Positions 1 to 5,523 of a DNA stretch of 6,411 nt are shown here, one piece after another. The stretch comes from Erythrobacter sp. UBA2510 (GTDB lineage: Bacteria > Pseudomonadota > Alphaproteobacteria > Sphingomonadales > Sphingomonadaceae): assembly GCA_002341345.1 (NCBI GenBank), contig DDNW01000194.1:1-6411 (forward strand), in the 5' to 3' direction. The notes under the pieces were generated by a model that searched no databases, had not been told where the DNA came from, and saw only the letters and a list, made by a program, of their open reading frames with translations. The position numbers and the translations under genes are program-made. Position 1 is the stretch's first letter, and each line of letters begins with the position of its first letter.

Positions 1-312
1 GTCCAGAAACGGGTAGCAGATCATCGTAGCCAATTCTAAAATATAAATTAGGCCACTCAGAAGGGAGCAGATCAGCTTCTAGCGCTCAGTGGAGATGGGA
101 GACCTGATCGGCGGATGACATCAGCGCCAGCTGCTGCTGCAACAAACAGGCCGAACACAAGACCGTACCCGACCAATCCTTCACGCAACCTCTTGCCAAT
201 AGAGTACCGTCCACACAAGACGAGTTGTCATCCGACTGACACCACCCAAATCAGAACCTGCGGCTTGGGATCGACTGACAAAATGGATAAAAATGTTGTA
301 CCGCTGGCAAGC
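1..312. other. Left flank without a convincing gene
   Basis: These 312 bases lie downstream of the minus-strand oxygenase-P450-exporter unit and are visibly more AT-rich than the coding blocks to the right. I see no recognisable protein family, tRNA, repeat array or clear terminator. A plus-strand open frame (115-339) is rich in Pro, Thr and Asn, resembles no family and runs antisense into the end of the exporter gene. A minus-strand open stretch (about 72-227) encodes a short hydrophobic segment but has no convincing start codon or ribosome binding site. The region may be an intergenic boundary or decayed sequence. Confidence 0.6.
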
Positions 313-1557
313 TCAAAGAGCTTTTACTCTGTATTTTGAATGAGGGTTGATTTTCCCGTAGGTCAGGAGAATTAAGAAGGCCACGCAGGCAAGGCAGGCG
401 GCCAGTGTAATTGGTGCCGCCGGAAAGTGGAAAACTGCGCTCTCGCTTGCGAAAATTGAGAAAGTTTGTGACGCGATGATCGGGCCTCCGATCGCGGCGA
501 GTCCTGTTAGAGATGCTATCGCACCCTGCAATTCGCCTTGTGATTCAGAAGGGACGAGCCTCGAGGCCATCGAACTGAGGGCAGGGTAGGCGAGTCCAGC
601 AATGCTGTGGATGCCGATGCCCACGAACATCATCCAACCCGCTGTGCCGAAGGCCAGAACCATCTGGCCCACGATCTGGGCGGCGATCGCTCCGGTGGCC
701 ACCTTCAGCTCGCCCCAGCGCGGTATTACGATCCTGATGAGACCCCCACGAACGCCAGCAGAAATCAGACCGGAGAACGTCAGGGATACACCGATGGCCG
801 CGCCAGACCAGGCAAAGCGGGCGATCGTGTAGAACGGCCAGATCGTGTTCAGGATCATGAACGTCGTCTGCACCAGAAGAATGCCTATCGCCAGGCGGCG
901 CAAGAGGGGATTGCTGGCAAGTCTTGCCAGCGCAGAGAGAGGGTTTGCCCGTCTAAGTCGAAAGGGTTGACGCCGGTCCTTGCGGAGGCTTTCGGGAAGG
1001 AAGAACCAGGCGACCAGGGCGTTCAGTGATGCTATTGCCGCCGCCAGCATGAACGGCGCGCGCGTTCCGAGCTCGCCGGCGAAACCGCCAAGAGCTGGCC
1101 CGATGACGAAACCCACGCCCATGGCCATGCCCAGCAATCCGAAATTCTGCGTGCGCCGGTCGTCGGAACTGATGTCCGTCACATAGGCATAGGCGGTGCT
1201 GAACGAGGCGCCGGTCGCCCCGGCCATCATCCGTCCCGCAAACAGCCACAGGACGGTCGGTGCGAAGGCGGTCAGCATGTAATTGACCGCAAACGCGGCC
1301 AGTGCCGCTATCAGGATCGGGCGCCGCCCAAACCGGTCGCTCAGGCTTCCCATGACCGGCGCGAAGACAAACTGAACTACGGCAAAGGCGAAGGCTAGCC
1401 ACCCGGCTAACCTAGCGGCATGGGCCAGGCCCCTACCAGTGAGGTCCATGATCAGCTGTGGCAGGACCGGCATGACGATGCCGAAGCCGATCATGTCCAC
1501 GAGGACCGTTGCAACGACAATCGCCAGCGCCAGGCGCGGCCTGACGGCGCCGTTCAC
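313..1557 (-). CDS. MFS transporter, TetA-like drug/metabolite exporter (DHA1 type)
   Basis: A 414-residue inner-membrane carrier of the major facilitator superfamily, probably a proton-coupled antiporter that exports a hydrophobic compound. About 12 membrane segments can be read. TM1 carries Asp21 in the TetA-like pattern LVDMIGFGIVMPVLP (19-33). Motif A is GSLSDRFGRRP (70-80), Arg109 sits in a motif-B-like stretch, and motif C is GVGFVIGPALGG (147-158). A Tet-like segment with SESQGELQGA lies at 337-346. The length matches TetA-type carriers. The start is GTG at 1557, overlapping the P450 stop as GTGA (1554-1557), and there is no good Shine-Dalgarno sequence of its own, so translational coupling is likely. 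Position after the P450 suggests it exports the product or substrate of the upstream oxygenases. Tetracycline resistance cannot be claimed: the substrate is unknown. Confidence 0.9.
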   Translation of the reverse strand: MNGAVRPRLALAIVVATVLVDMIGFGIVMPVLPQLIMDLTGRGLAHAARLAGWLAFAFAVVQFVFAPVMGSLSDRFGRRPILIAALAAFAVNYMLTAFAPTVLWLFAGRMMAGATGASFSTAYAYVTDISSDDRRTQNFGLLGMAMGVGFVIGPALGGFAGELGTRAPFMLAAAIASLNALVAWFFLPESLRKDRRQPFRLRRANPLSALARLASNPLLRRLAIGILLVQTTFMILNTIWPFYTIARFAWSGAAIGVSLTFSGLISAGVRGGLIRIVIPRWGELKVATGAIAAQIVGQMVLAFGTAGWMMFVGIGIHSIAGLAYPALSSMASRLVPSESQGELQGAIASLTGLAAIGGPIIASQTFSIFASESAVFHFPAAPITLAACLACVAFLILLTYGKINPHSKYRVKAL

Positions 1558-2801
1558 CAGAGCAGCATCGGCAGGGTTTCGATCTGCGTTTCGGACAGCG
1601 ATCCAACGTAATTCGGTTGGAACTGGGGGTCCTTCAAACGCAGCCCCGGAAACCTCGTCACAAGTTCGGTAAGTGCAATGCGCATCACCGCCTTGGCCAG
1701 GCGGTTTCCGACGCAGAAATGCACCCCCCCGCCGAACACCGGGACGTTGGCGGGTTTGCGGTGGATGTCGAACTTGAGAGGATCAGGAAACTGTTTCGGA
1801 TCGAGCGCCGCCGCCTGGTGTGAAACGTAGACCGGCATCCCGGCCGGCAGAAAGGTACCGCCAAGTTCGGTGTCGATCTGGGCATAGCGCGTGAACAGCA
1901 GGAAGCCCGGGCCATGGATGCGCATGCATTCGTCGATCGCCTGCGGAATCAGCGAGGTGTCGGCCTTAATCTCGTCGAATTGGTCGGGGTGGCGGCCCAA
2001 CATCATCAACGCCGCAGCGAATGACGAGGCGGTGCTTTCGATAGCGCCTGCGCCGAAGATGAAGATAAGTTCGAACAGTTCCACGTCCGAAAGCATGTCA
2101 CCGTCATCCGACGTGGCAATGAGTTCACTCACGATGTCGTTGTGGCGCGGGTTGCGGCGTCGATCCGCAATGATGGCGTTGATCGTCTCTTCGGCCTCGT
2201 CGAAGGCGGCTACATATTCGGCCGGGAACGGCTCGTCCGGTTTGAGCTTCTTGGTCAACCGGAGACAATGGTTCATTCTGACAAAGATGCGTCGCTCTTC
2301 GGGAGTGAAGCCGAACATGGCCTCGAGCATCACCTCGGGCATGAGTTGCGCACAAAGGTCGCCCATCGCCTCGAACTCGGGGCCGTTTTTTTCGATGCGG
2401 TCTATCATTTCGCCGAGGCGCTTGTGGATGACCGGCTCGAAAGCGCGAATTGCCCCTTCGCCGAAGGCAGGATTGATCAAGCGCCTGATCCGGGCGTGTG
2501 GCGGCCCCTCCATCTGCGTAGGAGGAACGACGCGCATGAACTTGTTCGGGACGAACTTGCGCATTCCCGCAGTCGATGTTTCCGGCGGTGTCGCGGCAAA
2601 GCGTCCCCGACCGTTCACGACCTCCTTCATGTCGGCAAAGCGCGAAACCACCGCCTGCGGGTCGCCGTTCTGAAGAATGTAGAATGGCGGGCGGGTGGCC
2701 CAGTCCGCAAGTATGTCTGGAAATTGCTGACGGACGATGTCCGATTGTAGATCAATATCCACGAATTTTGCCGGATCCAGCGTCTCGAATACGTCAGTCA
2801 T
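1554..2801 (-). CDS. Cytochrome P450 monooxygenase (soluble bacterial type)
   Basis: A 415-residue soluble P450 that would insert one oxygen atom into an organic substrate using electrons from a ferredoxin and its reductase. No such partner is encoded in this window. The heme-binding signature is FGGGVHFCVG (356-365), with Cys363 as thiolate ligand. The K-helix ExxR is Glu291/Arg294. The C-helix region GPPHARIRRLINPAF (99-113) supplies His102 and Arg106, typical heme-propionate contacts. The I-helix reads FIFGAGAIESTASS (247-260), with Glu255-Ser256 where many homologues have acid-Thr. There is no membrane anchor and the length is normal for the class. The ATG at 2801 is preceded by a weak AGG-containing ribosome binding site. 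The gene starts 41 bp after the oxygenase stop and overlaps the exporter start by four bases, so the three are almost certainly co-transcribed. Substrate and CYP family cannot be assigned by eye. Confidence 0.93.
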   Translation of the reverse strand: MTDVFETLDPAKFVDIDLQSDIVRQQFPDILADWATRPPFYILQNGDPQAVVSRFADMKEVVNGRGRFAATPPETSTAGMRKFVPNKFMRVVPPTQMEGPPHARIRRLINPAFGEGAIRAFEPVIHKRLGEMIDRIEKNGPEFEAMGDLCAQLMPEVMLEAMFGFTPEERRIFVRMNHCLRLTKKLKPDEPFPAEYVAAFDEAEETINAIIADRRRNPRHNDIVSELIATSDDGDMLSDVELFELIFIFGAGAIESTASSFAAALMMLGRHPDQFDEIKADTSLIPQAIDECMRIHGPGFLLFTRYAQIDTELGGTFLPAGMPVYVSHQAAALDPKQFPDPLKFDIHRKPANVPVFGGGVHFCVGNRLAKAVMRIALTELVTRFPGLRLKDPQFQPNYVGSLSETQIETLPMLLW

Positions 2802-2842
2802 GATTTACTGCCTAAATTGAACCCGGCATCCCGCCCTTGATT

Positions 2843-3874
2843 TCATTCAGGTCGGAAGACACCAAACGTATCGGCAAGGCCGGGGGCGTTGAGTTCGCCA
2901 GGAATATAGCCGAAGTCGCCTGCTTTCTGTCTTGCCACGAGGGCGTTATGGCGCTGGCGGTAATGCAGTCCGGCGGCATCGAACCGCGTGCTGAAGTCTG
3001 CACGTGGAGCAATGTCCAAGTAGCGCGGATTCTGCGGTCTCAGCACGGATTCGTCCTGTTCGCCGATCATGGATGCAGTCTGCGGCCATGCACGGCGATA
3101 ATCATGGCTGGTCGTCTGTTCGATCCCGAACGCATAGTTGGCGCGGGTCAGCGTGCGTGACTCCGGAGTGTTGGTCTGCATCAGCGGGATCGAAGGCGCG
3201 GCGGAGTAGCGGCTGTGCAGAAAACACATGCCGCTGCGAATGAAGACATGCGCGAACAGGGTCTGGTCCTGAACATCCGCCGTCACGCCAAGCACTTCGC
3301 GCTGATACTGGGATGTCGGCTTGCCACGCGTGGTGCGGATCATGGTCACCGTTTCGGATGTCGATTCGAACTTAACCTCGTCATCTTCTGCCGGATGGCT
3401 CGCGCCACGGAAACTTCCATGGACAAAATCGACATGGGTCAGGTCCAGAATATTCTCGAGAACCAGTTCATAAGTGCTGTGGAAATAATTGAAGCCGCGG
3501 GCATATTCCGGCGGCGCCCGATCAAAGGCCAAGAAGGGGATGTCCGGGATGAGGTCCGTATCGGCATCTTCGACATTACCGAACCACACCCACACATGAC
3601 CGAACCGCTCACTGACCGGCGCAGGTTCGAACCGCGCCTTGTCGAATGTATACCCGGCGTTCTGGCGTGACGTCGAAGCCTGTATACGCCCATCTTCCCC
3701 TCTCCAGATTCGGTATGGTTGCGAATGCACCATCCTAAGGAGCGGGCGTCCGCTTACGTCGGGTGAATGAGCCACTGCAAACCAGGCATTGCGGAGCACG
3801 AAATCGCCGGGTCGCCAGCCGAATTCGCTTGCTTCTGGTTCTCTTGTTGAAAGGGCCAAGCCAGTCTGTCGCAT
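2843..3874 (-). CDS. VanA/Rieske-type oxygenase alpha-subunit homologue lacking the [2Fe-2S] site
   Basis: A 343-residue homologue of Rieske non-heme iron oxygenases of the vanillate O-demethylase (VanA) type. The catalytic motif ENILDLTHVDFVH (140-152) gives the family pattern Asn141, Asp144, His147, His152. Asp274 is the likely third iron ligand, and Asp144 matches the residue that normally bridges to a neighbouring Rieske cluster. The N-terminal domain is abnormal. Its edges survive (NAWFAVAHSPDVSGRPL at 29-45, PYRIWRGEDGRI at 53-64, ERFGHVWVWFG at 89-99), but only about a dozen residues separate GEDGRI from GYTFD. The CxH and CxxH cluster ligands are absent and the only cysteine is Cys217. 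No frame in that gap can hide them. The start at 3874 is chosen for its GAGGA ribosome binding site; an in-frame ATG at 3925 would add 17 residues inside the control region. It may be a partner-dependent oxygenase (like NdmC) or an inactive or repurposed relative. First gene of its unit. Confidence 0.82.
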   Translation of the reverse strand: MRQTGLALSTREPEASEFGWRPGDFVLRNAWFAVAHSPDVSGRPLLRMVHSQPYRIWRGEDGRIQASTSRQNAGYTFDKARFEPAPVSERFGHVWVWFGNVEDADTDLIPDIPFLAFDRAPPEYARGFNYFHSTYELVLENILDLTHVDFVHGSFRGASHPAEDDEVKFESTSETVTMIRTTRGKPTSQYQREVLGVTADVQDQTLFAHVFIRSGMCFLHSRYSAAPSIPLMQTNTPESRTLTRANYAFGIEQTTSHDYRRAWPQTASMIGEQDESVLRPQNPRYLDIAPRADFSTRFDAAGLHYRQRHNALVARQKAGDFGYIPGELNAPGLADTFGVFRPE

Positions 3875-3878
3875 CTGT

Positions 3879-3883
3879 TCCTC
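3879..3883 (-). promoter_or_regulatory. Ribosome binding site deciding the oxygenase start
   Basis: On the minus strand GAGGA lies four bases before the ATG at 3874. The upstream in-frame ATG at 3925 would place coding sequence within the AT-rich control region. Homology to VanA-type proteins begins only after residue 25 or so of the shorter form, so the shorter start is preferred. Confidence 0.6.
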
Positions 3884-3929
3884 GTTATTTTGTACGGGAT
3901 TGCACTTTGGTTGCCCGCTTGTCAATCGA

Positions 3930-3939
3930 TTATCGATAA
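3930..3939. promoter_or_regulatory. Perfect palindrome TTATCGATAA, candidate operator
   Basis: A 10-bp perfect palindrome in the divergent region, overlapping the candidate -10 box and start point of the oxygenase unit. GntR/FCD regulators bind short palindromes in such positions. This sequence is not the classic TTGTATACAA-like or TGGT-ACCA-like operator, so its role is a guess. Confidence 0.3.
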
Positions 3940-3966
3940 ATATTGGCAGCTCTTGACGCCTGTCAA
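3937..3966 (-). promoter_or_regulatory. Candidate sigma-70 type promoter for the oxygenase unit
   Basis: On the minus strand a perfect TTGACA (-35, 3961-3966) is followed after 18 bases by TATTTA (-10, 3937-3942, only a partial match). Transcription would begin near 3930, giving a leader of roughly 55 bases before the ATG at 3874. The -35 lies in the inverted repeat at 3953-3966 and the -10 overlaps the palindrome at 3930-3939, so a protein bound at either would block this promoter. Confidence 0.35.
3953..3966. promoter_or_regulatory. Inverted repeat TTGAC-GCCT-GTCAA, candidate operator
   Basis: Two perfect five-base arms separated by four bases, centred on the candidate -35 box of the oxygenase unit. 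A further GTCAA half-site occurs 41 bp away at 3921-3925. The size suits a dimeric winged-helix regulator, but direct evidence is lacking. Confidence 0.35.
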
Positions 3967-4048
3967 AAAGGATTGCCAGGAGTCCTTTCGTTTCCCGAGA
4001 GATGTTGTAGACTTAGGTTATCTATTTACCGCAGGTATCGCGTGCATC

Positions 4049-4774
4049 ATGGAAAAATTAGACAATCCTGGTACTTCAAGCCTGTCAGACCGCGCCTTCG
4101 AAGAGATCAAGCGCCAGCTTATCTCGGGTGGGATCGGTCCAGGCGAAAAGCTCAACATGATCGAATTCTCGAGACGCATTGGCGTAAGCCAGGGCGCCGT
4201 CCGCGAGGCGCTTTCAAGGCTGCAGGCCGAAGGGCTCGTGCTAGTTGAGCAAAACCGCGGTTATCGTGCCGCGCCAATCTCCGCGCGGGAACTTCGTCAG
4301 ATTACCGAGGCGCGTATCGTGATCGATGCCGAATGCCTTCGCCTGGCTATTAAGTGCGGCGACATCGACTGGGAAGGTTCGCTCCTTGCGGCCTGCCACA
4401 GGGCGGAGAGGCGTCGCATCCTGTTCGACGGCTCGCCGGCGACGGGAGAGCCCTTCGCTACGGCTCGGCTGGCCTTCTATGCGACCCTGCTCGAGCCGTG
4501 CGCCAATGCCTGGTTGCTGCGAATGCACCGCCTGATCTACGCTCAATTGGCGCGCTATCGCCATCTTTGCCTGCCCTTTGCGGATGACAAGAAGCATCTC
4601 TACAAGATTGATGGCGAATTCATCGGCGCGGTCCTTGAACGCGATTCCGAGCGGGCGGTTGCTATGTTTACCGAGCATTCTCTCGAAATTGCCGAGCGGA
4701 TAATTGAAGTTCTGGAAGAACAGTCTTCAGACATCGAGGCCGAGCCCCGCCCATTGCAGATCAATAAAGCGTAA
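4049..4774 (+). CDS. GntR-family transcriptional regulator (FCD/FadR subfamily)
   Basis: A 241-residue regulator. The N-terminal winged helix-turn-helix covers about 10-78 and includes IEFSRRIGVSQGAVREALSR (38-57), the usual GntR recognition region, and the wing QNRGYRAAPIS. The all-helical FCD effector domain follows (about 79-225). In FCD proteins a metal is usually held by Asp, His, His and His. By spacing from His210, the equivalents here appear to be Arg140, Tyr144, Asp188 and His210, so the site looks lost or altered. The ATG at 4049 gives a normal length. The frame is open upstream to 3890, but that would add residues with no family resemblance inside the control region, and the ribosome binding site of either start is weak. 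It probably represses the divergent oxygenase unit, and possibly itself, until a ligand binds. The ligand is unknown. Confidence 0.9.
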   Translation: MEKLDNPGTSSLSDRAFEEIKRQLISGGIGPGEKLNMIEFSRRIGVSQGAVREALSRLQAEGLVLVEQNRGYRAAPISARELRQITEARIVIDAECLRLAIKCGDIDWEGSLLAACHRAERRRILFDGSPATGEPFATARLAFYATLLEPCANAWLLRMHRLIYAQLARYRHLCLPFADDKKHLYKIDGEFIGAVLERDSERAVAMFTEHSLEIAERIIEVLEEQSSDIEAEPRPLQINKA

Positions 4775-4783
4775 CGCCTCTAA

Positions 4784-5500
4784 TTATGCCGCTTCGCTGG
4801 CCTTTAACCGATCAAGGGCGATTAACTCACGTGAACTGGCAAAATACAGGCGTTCGGCAACAAGCTTTCCGGCCAGGCTGAATTTGCGCTCGTCCGGCTG
4901 GACGATTGAGAAATATTCCGGATGTGCAAAAGCCGCTTTCATATCTTCTACCGAAGCGGCACCGACATCGGCCTGAAGGGGATAAGCCTCGGCATTTTCG
5001 GGATCTACCGCCGGAACCTGCGTGTAGCGACGAAGCAGAGCCCAGAATTGTGTCGCCGTCTTGGCTACGGAGGCATGGTGATCGCGCCAGTAGGCAAGGG
5101 CGTCCCGTGCGTCGACGCCCTTTGCCGGTCGACCAGCGCGGATGACCTTAATACCGAGTGGCCCGGCATCGAGCACCGGCCTTAGTTCGCCGATCCAAGG
5201 GGCCGGGCTGGCAGGATCGGATAGTTCCTGCCAAGCTTGCCCGGCCTGGATCTCCCGAAGGTTGATGAGTCCGTCCCGTGCCTGGTCCAGATCGTCAAAC
5301 CAGAATTCTGCCACAGCATCAAAATTGTCCGGTAACCCCTCAATGGGGGTATCGAACGGAAGGTTGGCGATGGCACGGCAGGTGCCCACGGCCTTCATCG
5401 CGTCGGTCGCAGGATAGAAGAAATTCGGCAGCCAGCTCTCCACCGCTGACGCGCGGTTCAAGGACCCTTGGCGCTTGTAGAATGAGGTGATCCTCCACAT
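4784..5500 (-). CDS. EthD-domain protein with two EthD-like lobes
   Basis: A 238-residue protein that appears to contain two ferredoxin-like (dimeric alpha-beta barrel) EthD-type lobes. The second is clearer: LGIKVIRAG (115-123), then YWRDHHASVAKTA (137-149), RRYTQ (157-161), and a stretch with EDMKAAFAHPEY (185-196) leading to DERKF (203-207). The first lobe (about 1-95) has the same order, ending in FDAVAEFWFDDLDQA (60-74). EthD proteins occur beside P450s and other degradation genes, and their role (binding, cyclisation or protection) is usually unclear. No signal peptide or membrane segment is seen. The ATG at 5500 lies 23 bp after the nitroreductase stop, with only an AAG-repeat leader as possible ribosome binding site. 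It is the last gene of the right-hand unit, ending 9 bp from the end of the convergent regulator gene. Function is not assigned. Confidence 0.75.
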   Translation of the reverse strand: MWRITSFYKRQGSLNRASAVESWLPNFFYPATDAMKAVGTCRAIANLPFDTPIEGLPDNFDAVAEFWFDDLDQARDGLINLREIQAGQAWQELSDPASPAPWIGELRPVLDAGPLGIKVIRAGRPAKGVDARDALAYWRDHHASVAKTATQFWALLRRYTQVPAVDPENAEAYPLQADVGAASVEDMKAAFAHPEYFSIVQPDERKFSLAGKLVAERLYFASSRELIALDRLKASEAA

Positions 5501-5505
5501 CGTAA

Positions 5506-5523
5506 CTTCTTCTTCTTCTTCTT
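5506..5523 (-). repeat. (AAG)6 trinucleotide repeat in the EthD gene leader
   Basis: Six perfect AAG units on the minus strand (CTT on the plus strand) fill almost all of the 23-bp gap between the nitroreductase stop and the EthD-protein start. They end five bases before that ATG. The purine-rich repeat sits where a Shine-Dalgarno sequence belongs and is the only candidate for one. Copy-number change would shift spacing without touching either reading frame. Confidence 0.85.

Larger units (their letters stand above)
3875..4048. promoter_or_regulatory. Divergent control region between oxygenase unit and GntR regulator
   Basis: This 174-bp AT-richer stretch must contain the promoters of both divergent transcripts. 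Visible elements are two copies of TGTCAA (3920-3925 and 3961-3966, each a perfect TTGACA on the minus strand), the perfect palindrome TTATCGATAA (3930-3939), and the inverted repeat TTGACGCCTGTCAA (3953-3966). I could not pick out a convincing promoter for the plus-strand regulator. The layout fits autoregulation and control of the neighbouring unit by the GntR protein, which is inference from the common arrangement of this family. Confidence 0.6.

Noticed and set aside
309..323. Inverted repeat AAGCTC-AAA-GAGCTT as a terminator
   Set aside because: The stem is only six bases with a three-base loop, it overlaps the exporter's stop codon, and it has no T-run on the minus strand, where termination would be needed.
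115..339. Plus-strand 74-codon open frame at the left end
   Set aside because: Low-complexity Pro/Thr/Asn-rich product with no family resemblance, no ribosome binding site, and antisense overlap with the exporter's 3' end.
1891..2750. Long plus-strand open frames of up to 260 codons opposite the P450
   Set aside because: They are antisense to a clearly recognised P450 with full motifs and show no domain of their own. Long antisense frames are common in GC-rich genes.
3215..3693. Open frames in other frames and on the opposite strand over the oxygenase gene
   Set aside because: No recognisable domain. The minus-strand alternative frame (3439-3693) contains no CxH/CxxH motif, so it is not a displaced Rieske segment.
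3640..3700. Frameshift or sequencing error hiding the Rieske cluster motif
   Set aside because: Only about a dozen codons separate the conserved edges GEDGRI and GYTFD, and both edges are in the same frame. No reading of this stretch could supply the missing residues. Only a true deletion explains it.
3875..3925. Upstream start at 3925 for the oxygenase
   Set aside because: It would put coding sequence across the control region. The ATG at 3874 has a better-placed GAGGA and is sufficient to cover the homologous part.
3890..4048. Upstream extension of the regulator to an ATG at 3890 (294 residues)
   Set aside because: The added 53 residues show no GntR resemblance, cover the promoter region and overlap the upstream frame of the divergent oxygenase. 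The ATG at 4049 gives the normal family length.
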